Positions 11,164 through 19,672 of a stretch of 64,000 nucleotides of DNA are shown here, one piece after another. A program made the translations under genes and the position numbers. The notes under the pieces were generated by a model. It ran no database searches. It saw nothing but the letters and a program-made list of their open reading frames with translations, and had not been told where the DNA came from. Position 1 is the first letter of the stretch; every line of letters begins with the position of its first letter. The stretch is from assembly GCA_963717725.1 (NCBI GenBank), contig CAVQWS010000024.1, positions 1-64,000 on the forward strand, written 5' to 3'. Origin of the DNA: AC-32 sp963717725 (lineage in GTDB: Bacteria > Actinomycetota > Thermoleophilia > Gaiellales > Gaiellaceae).

Positions 11164-11269
11164 AGGGACAGTCCCTCGGCCGTGGCCCCTTGGGCCAGGC
11201 TCCGAGCCGGGAATTCGCGTGGACCGAGCTTCTGCTCCGCCCTGCGGCCAGGTCCCAGGGACTGTCCCT
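11164..11269. repeat. inverted repeat element with AGGGACAGTCCCT arms between ligC and ligD-like gene
   Basis: The 13-nt AGGGACAGTCCCT at 11164-11176 recurs as its exact reverse complement at 11257-11269, 80 nt apart; each arm is itself a near-perfect palindrome around one central base. It fills the gap between two convergent genes, so it may serve as a terminator or be a small REP-like mobile repeat. A GGGGACAG-containing relative occurs inside dnaX at about 48812. Confidence 0.7.
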
Positions 11270-11283
11270 GGAGCACGCCCGAA

Positions 11284-12255
11284 TCAGCCTCGGCGGCGGG
11301 AGCTTTGGTCGGTCACCCACCGTCGCGAGCGGCTGCTGCGGCGCTCGATGAGCTCCGGGTTGCCTGGCTCGAGGCCGAGCTGCTCGAAGCGCGGCAGCAG
11401 GCTCGCCTTGTGCCGCCACATGCCGGCGGTCGGGTCGCCCACCTTCGCGATCCGCTTGCGCATCGTCTTGACCGTGAAGCGCGAAGGGTCGGAGCGGGCC
11501 ACCTCCTTCCAATCCAACGGAGCCGAGACCCGGGCATCCGGCGTCGGCCGGACTGAGTAGGCCGACGCGATCGTCCGGTCGCGCGCGTTCTGGCCGAAGT
11601 CGACGAAGACACCGCGCCGGTCGGCCACGCGCCAGGTCGTCGTCGCCACGTCCTGGTCGCCGACGCGCCGCTCGACCTCCTCCGCGAGCGCCTTCGCAAA
11701 CCGGCGCACCTCCGGGAACGGCAGCTCCGGCCTGATCGGCGCGAGGATGTGCAGCCCTGTCGCGCCCGAGGTCTTCGGGTAAGACGCGAGGCCGAGCTCG
11801 TCCATCACCTCCTTCACGACGAGCGCGATCTCGCGGACGAACGCCCATGGGTTGCCCTCGCTCGGGTCGAGGTCGATCAGCAGGTAGTCCGGCCGCTCGA
11901 TGTCGTCCACGCGCGAGTGCCACGTGTGCAGCTCGATGCAGCCGAGGTTGACCACCCAGGCGAGGGCGGCCGCGTTGTCCACCACCGCGAACACGGTCGA
12001 GTGGCCGCTCGGGAACTGCACGAACTGCTCGCCGACGAAGTCCGGGTGCGCGGGGACGCGCTTCTGGTGGAAGAACTCGGCCTCGACGCCGTTCGGGTAG
12101 CGCTTCATGTGGAAGAGCCGGCGGCGAATGTGGTGGAGGGCGCACGGCGCGACCTCGAGGTAGTAGTTGACCAGGTCGCCCTTCGTCAGGCCGGGCTCGG
12201 GAAAGAAGACCTTCTCCGGATTGGTGATCTGAACCTCGTTGCGACCGATCCGCAC
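11284..12255 (-). CDS. ligD: LigD-type DNA polymerase/primase domain protein
   Basis: This is the archaeo-eukaryotic-primase-type polymerase domain of LigD as a separate protein. Visible are ITNPEKVFFPEPGLTKGD, HMKRYPNGVEAEFFHQKR, the catalytic acidic motif YLLIDLDPSEGNPW, and SGATGLHILAPI with the nucleotide-binding His. It extends ends with ribo- or deoxynucleotides during non-homologous end joining. The start is uncertain: GTG at 12255 gives the usual N-terminus (RIGRNEV), while TTG at 12297 would begin 4 nt from the tRNA-Ser gene. Convergent with the ligase gene. Confidence 0.88.
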   Translation of the reverse strand: MRIGRNEVQITNPEKVFFPEPGLTKGDLVNYYLEVAPCALHHIRRRLFHMKRYPNGVEAEFFHQKRVPAHPDFVGEQFVQFPSGHSTVFAVVDNAAALAWVVNLGCIELHTWHSRVDDIERPDYLLIDLDPSEGNPWAFVREIALVVKEVMDELGLASYPKTSGATGLHILAPIRPELPFPEVRRFAKALAEEVERRVGDQDVATTTWRVADRRGVFVDFGQNARDRTIASAYSVRPTPDARVSAPLDWKEVARSDPSRFTVKTMRKRIAKVGDPTAGMWRHKASLLPRFEQLGLEPGNPELIERRSSRSRRWVTDQSSRRRG

Positions 12256-12300
12256 CAACGAAGTATGGGCCCGGTCGCCCGGGCCCACGGCATTCAAAGG

Positions 12301-12389
12301 CGGAGAGGGCGGGATTTGAACCCGCGATGGACCTTTCGGCCCATACGCGATTTCCAGTCGCGCTCCTTAGACCGCTCGGACACCTCTCC
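12301..12389 (-). tRNA. tRNA-Ser (anticodon GGA)
   Basis: On the minus strand the sequence begins GGAGAGGTGTCCGAGCGG and ends in GGTTCAAATCCCGCCCTCTCC plus discriminator G. It has a 7-bp acceptor stem, a long variable arm typical of class II tRNAs, and the anticodon loop CTGGAAA. No CCA is encoded. Confidence 0.95.
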
Positions 12390-12485
12390 AAGCGCGCCCA
12401 GGGTACCGGCGCCGCGGCCGCTTGACTGGTTCAGACTGGAGGAGTAGAAGCGACCCGCGGGGTCGCTCGACGAGGGGAGAGCCAG

Positions 12486-15400
12486 ATGGCACGCAAGCTG
12501 GCGGTGGTGCTAGTGGCGGCTTTGGCCACGCTGATGACGACTGCGGCGGCAAAGGGCAGCCACCCGAAGACGCTCACGGTAGGGCAGCAGAGCGCGAGTT
12601 GTCCGAACCCGGGTTACGAGCGCATCGGCGACGCAATCGAGGACGCCGCACCCGGCGACACGATTGCGATCTGCCCGGGCACGTATGCCGAAGGGCCGGG
12701 AACGCCCGGCACCTCCGTGTTGACCATTCACAAGGACCTGACGCTTCGCGGGGCCGGAGCCGACCAGGTCACGATCGAGCCGAGGTCGGTCGGCGAAAAG
12801 CGGATCGCCGCCGACAACCCGGACCTGCGCGACGGCCTAGGCGTGATCGTCGCCGTGATCGGCGGCAAGAACAACCCGGTCACGGTGAACATCTCGGGCG
12901 TCACGGTCGACGCGAACGGCGTCGACGCGACCGCGGGCATCGTCTACATCGACGCAGAGGGCTCGATCTCCCGCTCGCACGTGACCGGGCTGGTCACCGA
13001 CGAGGGCAAGAACGGCTACACGGTCCCGGGCGGCTTCCGCAACGGGCCGTTCGGCATCGGGATCGCCGACGTCACGCGCGTCAAGCCGAACCCAGGCAAC
13101 CGGCCGCCGATTCCGCCGCGGACCCTGACGATCGACCATACGCGCGTCGACCACTACAACTCAGTCGGGATCCTGATCGACGGCGCGACCGGCGACTACT
13201 CGCCGAGCCAGACCTCGCCGCTGACGGCGTCCGACGTCCCGAACCGCGGCGTCCTCATCGCCGACGTGATCGCCGGGCGCAACTCCTGCCACCACTACAA
13301 CGACTTCACTGCGGGCGGTCAGACCGACCCCGATCTCGGCAGGCTGATCGTCGGCGACTGCCAGCCGTCGGGCAGCGGCGCGACCGGCGTCCGCCCGCCG
13401 CTGCCGCTGTACGTCGGGCCGGACTTCGGCCAGGACGGCGTGCGGGTGACCGCCGGTGCCTCGATTCAGATCACGGGCACCACGATCTCCTCGAACTTCG
13501 TGCACGGCGCGAACGCGCCGATCGGCAGCGTTCTCGCGCCCACCCCGAACAACAACCCGTTCGCGCTCGGCAACCACGCCGAGAACAACCAGAACCTGCG
13601 CCTCGGTGCGGGCGTCCGCCTCGTCGGCGCGGCGGCCTCGTCGGTGACGCAGAGCAACGTGACCGACAACGCGTTCGGCGTCCTCAACACGACGCTCAAC
13701 GGGCTAGCCAACAACACGGCGACGCCCGTCGCCGCACAGAACGACTACTGGGGGCTCCGCGTCGGCTCCAGCGCGGCGCCGATCCCGCTGCCGACACCGG
13801 GCCCGGCGGTGTGGCCGAACACGTCGACCCCTGGCAGCACGTTCAACCCGCCGATCCCGGAGAACCCGGTGAACGGCTCTCCGGTGGCGGACGCGAGCTG
13901 TCCGGCGGGCATCATGGACTCGGACTCGGTCACGTTCTGCCCGTATCGCGCCAGCACGCAGTCGGACACGGTCGGCGGCGAGTGGCCGATCCCGGAGGCG
14001 CCGATCGCACCCGCCGACCCGCCCAACTGCACCACGGGCGCCGTCCAGCTCGACCCCAACATCCCGACCTACAACTCGTTCTTCGGGACGGTGCTCGGCG
14101 GCCCGAACGCCGGTGACGGCCTCTCGGGTGCGACCCCCTCCGCGAAGAAGACCGCGCAGCTGTCGGCGTACATGCAGGCGGTCGCCGACGCCGTGAACGC
14201 GAACCAGGGCACCACCGGGCAGCGGGTCGCGGTCAAGCTCTACCAGTCGGGCACGAGCGTCCTGGGCGTGCCGTTCTACGTGATGGTCGTCGGGACGCCC
14301 GACAACATCGCCAACCTCGACGCGGGTCGCAACGACGCCGCGTTCTGGCGCGGCGTGATCGACGGCACGACGTCGCAGTCCGCCGCGCTCGCCGCGGTCG
14401 ACACGCGGCCCGCCTTTGGCTGGATCACCGGCACCCCGCACGGCAACGAGCCGGCGGGCGGCGAGGGCTCCACGAAGGAGCTCTACGAGCTGGTCGCGCG
14501 GACGGACTGTGCCAACTCGCAGCGACTCGACAACCTTGACGTGTTCATCCAGCCGGTCACGGCGCCGGACGACCGCGACCACAACGTCCGCACGCTGGCG
14601 TGGGCCCTGGACCCGAACCGGGATCGCGGCGTGGTGGCGATGCCGGAGAACCGGGCGCTGCTGACTTCCACCGCGACCTACCCGGGACTCTTCTTCATTG
14701 ACGCGCACCAGCAGTCCTCGGGCTACTTTTTCCCGCCCAACGAGGACGCGGCGCTGAACGAGATCTCGCACTTCGCGCTCGACCTGATCAACGATGTGAT
14801 CGGGCCTGGGATCCAGCAGTCGTTCAACGACCAGAGCGGCCAGTACCGCAACTACAACACCTACGACCTGTTCGTCCCCGAGTACGGCGACACGGTGCCG
14901 GCTCTGATCATGGGCAGCGCCGGCATGACGTACGAAAAGGGTACGAACGAGAGCTACGGCAAGCAGGTCTACGACCACTACCTCGCCATGGACACCACGG
15001 TGAACGAGGTCGCGGCGCGCAAAGCGGACCTGCTGCAGAAGTGGATCGCGCAGTGGCCGGAGGCCGTCCAGCAGGGCCAGGACTGCAAGCAGCAGGGCAA
15101 CTCGCAGGTCAGCCCGGTGGCGATCGACGTCCTCGACAACGTCGGGTCGACCATGGATCAGGACCCGAACACACCCGTCTGCGGCTACTTCTTCCTGCCG
15201 AACGCGCACTCGGGCGATGTGGCCACGACGCTGAAGGACCTCCAGTCCGTTGGCGTCCAGGTCTACAAGCTGAACTCGGCCGTGACGTTGCCGGGCGTGC
15301 ACCGGTTCGGCAACTTCAACCAGAACGCGCCGGGCCTGCCCGCGCCGCCGGCGTGCACGTCGACGGAGATGCCGCCGGTTTGCCCGGCACCGCCGGTCGC

Positions 15401-16748
15401 GTCGCCGTCCCCGGCGCTCACTGACGCGATGACGCTCCCGGCGGGAACCCTGTACGTCCCGTTGAACCAGGGCAACAAGCATTGGATCCAGGCGGTGCTC
15501 GGGGAGAACCCATACCTGCCGTTCCCGTACTTCTACGACCAGGTGACGTGGTCGTACTCGATGCTGCGGGGCTTCAGCGGAAACGGCTTCCTCACGCAGC
15601 AGTTGCCCGCCGGGACGTCGATGAGCCTCGTAGGCGACCCCAGCGCGACGACACCGGCCGCGGCGGGGTCGCCGGTGTACGCGTTCAACACGGACTCGAT
15701 GTCGGGTCTCTCGATGGTGAACCAGCTCCTCGGCCAGGGAGCGACCGTCTCGCGCGGGGCCGCGGCGTTCGACGCGGTCGGCACGCACTTCACGACCGGT
15801 GCCGCGCTCGTCGACGGGGTGTCGATCCCGCTCGCGACGCTGAACGCGGACTCCGCGCAGTGGGGCACCCCGGTCTACGGGCTCGGCTCATACCCGGTGA
15901 GCCGCTACGCGCTCCGGCTCCCGAAGATCGGGATCTACACCGGCGGCACGACGACGCCGACGAACCCGACCTTCCACGGGACCGGCGACGGGCAGTGCAC
16001 CTCGACGAGCTACTGCGAGGCGATGTTCGACCTCAGCGTGAAGGAGAAGATCCCGGTCTCCCAGCTCGGCCAAATCACCTCCACCGACCTCGCCAACGGC
16101 GTGCTGGTCAGCCAGGGCTACACGGCGTTCGTGAACCCGGGCTCGACGATCGCGGCCGGCGCCGGAGCGACGGCGCTGCAGGCATTCGTCAACGCCGGCG
16201 GCACCTACATCGGCTCCGTGGCGGGCGGCACGACGAGCGCCCGCAACGCGGGGATCACGCTGCTCAACACGTCGGCCATTAGCGGGCTCAGCACCCCGGG
16301 CTCGACGTTCGACGGCGTCTTCTCGACGGCGACCCCGGCCGGCTGGGGCTTCGACACCGGCGGCTGGATCTACCGCTCCGCCAGCGGCGACCCGACGTTC
16401 AACCCGGCGACGATGGTCGGCAACGGGACGACGATCCCGAGCCCGACCGCGGTCGTGACCTACGGGCCCTCGGGGGACTGCGGCGGGCCGGTCTTCGACA
16501 TCTCGACCACGCAGCGTGGCTACAGCAACTGCTACGGCTACCAGGTCAACGCGAACAACACGCTGCCGGCGGCGAACACGAGCCTCCCGCTCCCCGGGCG
16601 GCCGGCGGTGGTCGACCAGCCGTTCGGCGCGGGCCACGCGATCCTGATCGGGTTCAACCCGTGGTACCGCATGTGGACGATGCAGGAGGAGCGGCTCGTC
16701 CTCAACGGCGTGCTCTACCCGGCCGGCTCGGCGATCCCGGCCTCGTAA
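12486..16748 (+). CDS. secreted beta-helix + M14 zinc carboxypeptidase multidomain protein
   Basis: 1,420 residues with a signal peptide (LAVVLVAALATLMTTAAA) and a GGGGAGAG ribosome site. Residues ~30-480 look like a right-handed parallel beta-helix (APGDTIAICPGTYAEG, LTIHKDLTLRGAGADQVTIE), a fold common in surface carbohydrate-binding proteins. An M14 metallocarboxypeptidase domain follows. Its zinc ligands are His651 and Glu654 (GTPHGNEPAGG) and His740 (DAHQQSSGYFFPP); the likely catalytic Glu is near 816 (GMTYEKGTNESYG). The last ~500 residues include a Rossmann-like segment (LRLPKIGIYTGG). Role inferred: extracellular peptide or cell-wall degradation. No frameshift despite its length. Confidence 0.85.
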   Translation: MARKLAVVLVAALATLMTTAAAKGSHPKTLTVGQQSASCPNPGYERIGDAIEDAAPGDTIAICPGTYAEGPGTPGTSVLTIHKDLTLRGAGADQVTIEPRSVGEKRIAADNPDLRDGLGVIVAVIGGKNNPVTVNISGVTVDANGVDATAGIVYIDAEGSISRSHVTGLVTDEGKNGYTVPGGFRNGPFGIGIADVTRVKPNPGNRPPIPPRTLTIDHTRVDHYNSVGILIDGATGDYSPSQTSPLTASDVPNRGVLIADVIAGRNSCHHYNDFTAGGQTDPDLGRLIVGDCQPSGSGATGVRPPLPLYVGPDFGQDGVRVTAGASIQITGTTISSNFVHGANAPIGSVLAPTPNNNPFALGNHAENNQNLRLGAGVRLVGAAASSVTQSNVTDNAFGVLNTTLNGLANNTATPVAAQNDYWGLRVGSSAAPIPLPTPGPAVWPNTSTPGSTFNPPIPENPVNGSPVADASCPAGIMDSDSVTFCPYRASTQSDTVGGEWPIPEAPIAPADPPNCTTGAVQLDPNIPTYNSFFGTVLGGPNAGDGLSGATPSAKKTAQLSAYMQAVADAVNANQGTTGQRVAVKLYQSGTSVLGVPFYVMVVGTPDNIANLDAGRNDAAFWRGVIDGTTSQSAALAAVDTRPAFGWITGTPHGNEPAGGEGSTKELYELVARTDCANSQRLDNLDVFIQPVTAPDDRDHNVRTLAWALDPNRDRGVVAMPENRALLTSTATYPGLFFIDAHQQSSGYFFPPNEDAALNEISHFALDLINDVIGPGIQQSFNDQSGQYRNYNTYDLFVPEYGDTVPALIMGSAGMTYEKGTNESYGKQVYDHYLAMDTTVNEVAARKADLLQKWIAQWPEAVQQGQDCKQQGNSQVSPVAIDVLDNVGSTMDQDPNTPVCGYFFLPNAHSGDVATTLKDLQSVGVQVYKLNSAVTLPGVHRFGNFNQNAPGLPAPPACTSTEMPPVCPAPPVASPSPALTDAMTLPAGTLYVPLNQGNKHWIQAVLGENPYLPFPYFYDQVTWSYSMLRGFSGNGFLTQQLPAGTSMSLVGDPSATTPAAAGSPVYAFNTDSMSGLSMVNQLLGQGATVSRGAAAFDAVGTHFTTGAALVDGVSIPLATLNADSAQWGTPVYGLGSYPVSRYALRLPKIGIYTGGTTTPTNPTFHGTGDGQCTSTSYCEAMFDLSVKEKIPVSQLGQITSTDLANGVLVSQGYTAFVNPGSTIAAGAGATALQAFVNAGGTYIGSVAGGTTSARNAGITLLNTSAISGLSTPGSTFDGVFSTATPAGWGFDTGGWIYRSASGDPTFNPATMVGNGTTIPSPTAVVTYGPSGDCGGPVFDISTTQRGYSNCYGYQVNANNTLPAANTSLPLPGRPAVVDQPFGAGHAILIGFNPWYRMWTMQEERLVLNGVLYPAGSAIPAS

Positions 16749-16753
16749 GGGAA

Positions 16754-16787
16754 CGAGGGCGCCTCCCCGCGCGGGGAGGCGCCCTCG
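16754..16787. terminator. bidirectional terminator hairpin
   Basis: A perfect 34-nt palindrome (CGAGGGCGCCTCCCCGC and its reverse complement) lies 6 nt after the carboxypeptidase stop and 4 nt before the stop of the convergent small gene. It is well placed to stop transcription from both sides. Confidence 0.9.
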
Positions 16788-16790
16788 TCT

Positions 16791-17072
16791 CTACATCGTC
16801 TGGCGCATCGCGACGTCGTAGCGCCCGACCGACGTCCGCTGGCCGGGCGTGTCGCCGGCCGGCATCGCGCTCAGGATCTCGTCGCCGCGGCGGTAGTCGT
16901 CCTCGTTCTCGAAGAAGATCATGACGAGCGCCTTGTCGGACTCGGGGTCGTGGAGGGCGATCATCTCCTTCGGGTTCAGCCCCTCGGGCGGGTCGCTCCC
17001 CTCGATCTCGCCCCGCATCTCGTCCATCCGCTCCTTTGTGACGCCATCGAACGTGACCACTCGCGCGAGCAT
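16791..17072 (-). CDS. small dimeric alpha/beta-barrel (ABM-like) protein
   Basis: 93 residues. The pattern MLARVVTFDGVTKERMDEM, then KEMIALHDPESDKALVMIFF and ENEDDYRRGDEILSAM, is typical of ferredoxin-like dimeric alpha/beta-barrel proteins of the antibiotic biosynthesis monooxygenase (ABM) superfamily. No heme- or substrate-binding residue can be named. AGGAGG stands just upstream of the ATG. The exact function is unknown. Confidence 0.75.
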   Translation of the reverse strand: MLARVVTFDGVTKERMDEMRGEIEGSDPPEGLNPKEMIALHDPESDKALVMIFFENEDDYRRGDEILSAMPAGDTPGQRTSVGRYDVAMRQTM

Positions 17073-17255
17073 GTGAAGCCTCCTTGTCGGGGTGAGGCAA
17101 CCCTACTCCGAAGCGAACGGTGAACTTCGCTCAAAGCAGAAACATCAGCACGAGGGATCGGCCTCTCGGCGCATCCGAACGATGACGTCAGCAGCGTGAG
17201 TCAAAAGAGGGCGCGCGCCGCAGTGCCGAGACTCGCGGAAGCGAGGTGAATCAAA

Positions 17256-17444
17256 ATGCTGAAGCTCTTCATCTTCGCGCAGGTCGCCGCAGACTCGCTG
17301 CGCAGGCGCGAGGAAGGGCAGACGATGGCGGAGTACGGCATCGTCCTCGCCGTGATCACGATCGCAGTGATCGGTGCAATCACCCTGCTCGCCGACAACG
17401 TTCGCGGCGCGCTCGAGAACGTCGCCGGAATCCTGCCCGGGTAG
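17256..17444 (+). CDS. Flp/Fap-type pilin (orphan)
   Basis: 62 residues with a short basic leader, a prepilin cleavage site in EEGQTMAEYG (cut after Gly, Glu at +5) and the long hydrophobic helix GIVLAVITIAVIGAITLLA. This is the major subunit family of type IVb Flp/Tad pili. Preceded by GAGGTG. No tad assembly genes occur in the window, so assembly proteins must be encoded elsewhere. A strong terminator follows, so it is monocistronic, as expected for an abundant structural protein. Confidence 0.92.
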   Translation: MLKLFIFAQVAADSLRRREEGQTMAEYGIVLAVITIAVIGAITLLADNVRGALENVAGILPG

Positions 17445-17478
17445 AGAGAGAGCCGCCGGGCCTGGCTTGTTTGTAAAC

Positions 17479-17512
17479 GCCGGAACCCGCCTTCATGACG
17501 GCGGGTTCCGGC
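17479..17512 (+). terminator. terminator after the Flp pilin gene
   Basis: A 13-bp stem (GCCGGAACCCGCC paired with GGCGGGTTCCGGC) with an 8-nt loop lies 34 nt after the pilin stop codon. Confidence 0.85.
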
Positions 17513-17662
17513 AATCGCTCCATGCGCAGCGGCACGGCGGTCGAACAAGGCGAGAGCCAGGCCTTGCTTCGCCCGGCTACGTAAGGCCGGCGCTCCAAGC
17601 GCTGGCGAGGGGGCGCCTCTGGAACTGCGGCACTAGCACGCGGACGCCTAGACTTCGTGTAA

Positions 17663-17954
17663 GCCCGGTGCTGCGGAGGCGAGGGGCACGCCCTCAAGTC
17701 CCAGCATGCCGCCACGGGTCGACCCCGAGCCCCCTCTCGGCCCTGGCGTGCTGCCTCCGCCACCGGGCGCCCTGGTTTTCGCCGATGGCTGAATCGCGCA
17801 GGCTTCGAGCACCGAGCGCATCTATCAGAGCGGGAGCCGAGCAAGCTCCCTTTCCGGGGAGGCTGGGCGGCAGCTCTTCCAGGGGAGTGAGGGAGTGCTC
17901 GGCTCCCAATGTTCTTGAACGGCAAGGAGAAAGCCCCGGAGCCGGCCGGGGCTT
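17663..17954 (+). ncRNA. candidate structured RNA of unknown type
   Basis: The 464 nt between the pilin terminator and tRNA-Ser have no convincing gene but are heavily folded. GCCCGGTG + GCGGAGGC (17663-17680) pair with GCCTCCGC + CACCGGGC (17753-17768), with GCACGCC/GGCGTGC continuing inside (17686-17692 with 17745-17751). A second long hairpin pairs GGGAGCCGAGCA (about 17829) with TGCTCGGCTCCC (about 17898-17909). A perfect terminator ends the block on the plus strand, so plus is the likelier strand. Hallmarks of RNase P RNA, tmRNA and SRP RNA are absent. It could also be a non-transcribed inverted-repeat element. Confidence 0.4.
17931..17954 (+). terminator. terminator at the end of the folded region
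   Basis: Perfect 9-bp stem AAGCCCCGG/CCGGGGCTT with loop AGCCGG. It sits after the folded region on the plus strand and 22 nt before the 3' end of the minus-strand tRNA-Ser(CGA), so it could serve both. Confidence 0.75.
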
Positions 17955-17976
17955 CTCGACGACTACGCGGAAAGAG

Positions 17977-18065
17977 CGGAGGGGGAGGGATTTGAACCCT
18001 CGTCGGACCTAACGGCCCGAAACGGTTTTCGAGACCGCCGCATTCGACCGCTCTGCCACCCCTCC
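17977..18065 (-). tRNA. tRNA-Ser (anticodon CGA)
   Basis: On the minus strand it runs from GGAGGGGTGGCAGAGCGG to GGTTCAAATCCCTCCCCCTCC plus G. The anticodon loop is CTCGAAA and a long variable arm is present (class II). 89 nt, no encoded CCA. Confidence 0.95.
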
Positions 18066-18116
18066 GGGACGGCACAGCCTAGCGGCCGAAGGGCTCGGCT
18101 ATTCTGTCTCGCTCGC

Positions 18117-18208
18117 GGAGAAGTGGCCGAGTGGCTGAAGGCGGCGCCCTGCTAAGGCGTTAGGTGGGGAGAATCCCTGCCTCGAGGGTTCGAATCCCTC
18201 CTTCTCCG
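18117..18208 (+). tRNA. tRNA-Ser (anticodon GCT)
   Basis: Begins GGAGAAGTGGCCGAGTGG, has anticodon GCT in CCCTGCTAAGG, a long variable arm and ends GGGTTCGAATCCCTCCTTCTCC plus G. Divergent from tRNA-Ser(CGA). Its 3' end abuts the stop codon of the convergent phosphoesterase gene. Confidence 0.95.
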
Positions 18209-18210
18209 CC

Positions 18211-19554
18211 TCAGAAGACCGACTTGCCTGCGGCCGCCAGCTGGCGGCGGGCGGCGAGCAGGTCGCCTTTCGCGCCGAGGAAGTCCTTCTGGAAGTCGGT
18301 CAGCTCGTGCGGGATGGCCATGCCCTCGCCGGGCGCCGGTACGCCGTCGAGGACCATCTCCTCGTGCCAGCGCGCCGAGTCGTCGACGAGCGACTGGTAC
18401 TCGGAACGTTTGATCCTGCGTGGCGACGAGCGGGTCAGCAGCTCGCCGAGGTGGCTGGCAGCCGCCACCCGCTTGCCCATGTTCGGGATTCTCCCGTTCG
18501 GCTTCGCGCAGAAGCGCGTGAGGATCGTCTTGATGATCGAGGTGTGGTCGAAGACCGTCTTCGACACCGAGCCGGCCGTCACATACGGCGAGACGACGAG
18601 CGCCGGGACCCGCGGGCCGTAGCGTCTCATCGCCGGCCGGTCGTCTGCGGCCGCAGGCGGCTGCACGTGGTCGAAGAAGCCGCCGTGCTCGTCGTACGTG
18701 ATCACGAGCAGCGTCTTACGCCAGGCCGGGCTTTGCATGACCGCGTCGACGAGCTGGAGGACCAGCTTCTGGCCGGCGCGCAGATCCGAGGGCGGATGGT
18801 CGTCGTTCGAGCCGGCGGGCCCGAACGTCAGGTCGTAGAAGTTCGGGTCGATCCAGGAGACGGCCGGCAGGTCACCTTTGGCGGCGCGCTCGATGAAGCT
18901 GCGGTGCCCGAAGACGTCGCGCTGGTCGAAGAACGCCGGGACGTTCTCGATCGACAATCCGACCTCGGGGTCGAGCAGCCAGATCGTCGGCACGTAGTCG
19001 TGCGAGTACCAGCGCCACTGGTCGTCCTTCAAGTGGCGCACGAACGAGGGGACGTTGTACGGGCGACTCGGCTTGATGTTGTCGCGCAGGCCGTTGGAGG
19101 TGCCGGCCGCCGCGTAGCAGCGATTCGGCATCGTCGCGCCCGGGACGGAACAGAACCAGTGGTCGCAGACGCAGAACTCGCGCGTGAGGAAGTCGTAGAC
19201 GGGCAGATGTTCCGCAGGGTGGTACGCCATCACGACGCCGGGGTTGGCGCCGCCGCCCTTGCGGGTCTTCATGAAGTTCGAGACGAAGCCGCCGCAGTCG
19301 TGGGCGAGCTGCTCGTCCACGCACCAACCCGAGTGGCACGGGTCCTGCGCCTTGGTCATCGTCGTTCGCGCCGCCGGATGAACGTGGAACGACTCGCCGC
19401 GATACTCGTTCTTCATCGCCGGCGTAGGCCCCTCGATGTCTTCGCGGCTCTGGTCGATCGTGAGGAAGCCGAGCATGTGGTCGAACGACCGGTTCTCCAT
19501 CATCAGGACGACGATGTGGTCGATCTTGCGGAGGTTGTCGTCGGCCTCGGTCAC
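18211..19554 (-). CDS. phospholipase C / acid phosphatase-like phosphoesterase
   Basis: 447 residues of the phosphoesterase family that includes bacterial phospholipase C and acid phosphatase AcpA. The metal-site motif IVVLMMENRSFDHMLG is at the N-terminus; later WIDPNFYD, NDDHPPSDLRAGQ and the metal ligands in VITYDEHGGFFDHVQPP are present, followed by GPRVPALVVSPYV. It should cleave phosphate esters or phospholipid head groups. No signal peptide is visible from the GTG at 19554, unlike most relatives, so the protein may be cytoplasmic or the start may be wrong. Confidence 0.85.
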   Translation of the reverse strand: MTEADDNLRKIDHIVVLMMENRSFDHMLGFLTIDQSREDIEGPTPAMKNEYRGESFHVHPAARTTMTKAQDPCHSGWCVDEQLAHDCGGFVSNFMKTRKGGGANPGVVMAYHPAEHLPVYDFLTREFCVCDHWFCSVPGATMPNRCYAAAGTSNGLRDNIKPSRPYNVPSFVRHLKDDQWRWYSHDYVPTIWLLDPEVGLSIENVPAFFDQRDVFGHRSFIERAAKGDLPAVSWIDPNFYDLTFGPAGSNDDHPPSDLRAGQKLVLQLVDAVMQSPAWRKTLLVITYDEHGGFFDHVQPPAAADDRPAMRRYGPRVPALVVSPYVTAGSVSKTVFDHTSIIKTILTRFCAKPNGRIPNMGKRVAAASHLGELLTRSSPRRIKRSEYQSLVDDSARWHEEMVLDGVPAPGEGMAIPHELTDFQKDFLGAKGDLLAARRQLAAAGKSVF

Positions 19555-19672
19555 GCTCGCACCCGAGGAGCCGACTGTGCCGCAGTCCGAATCCGCCGCG
19601 GAGCCATCGCTCCCCCTTTGTTCGACCGAGTGCGCCGACGCTACCGCGCGCCACCCGGGCCGTCAACCACGC

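Noticed and set aside
13704..15788. 694-codon open frame on the minus strand
   Set aside because: Antisense shadow of the M14 carboxypeptidase gene; Arg-rich, with no ribosome site or motif.
17513..17976. RNase P RNA, tmRNA or 6S RNA
   Set aside because: No GAGGAAAGTCCG or ACAGAA core, no tRNA-like ends with TTCGA arm, and no single long rod with a central bubble.
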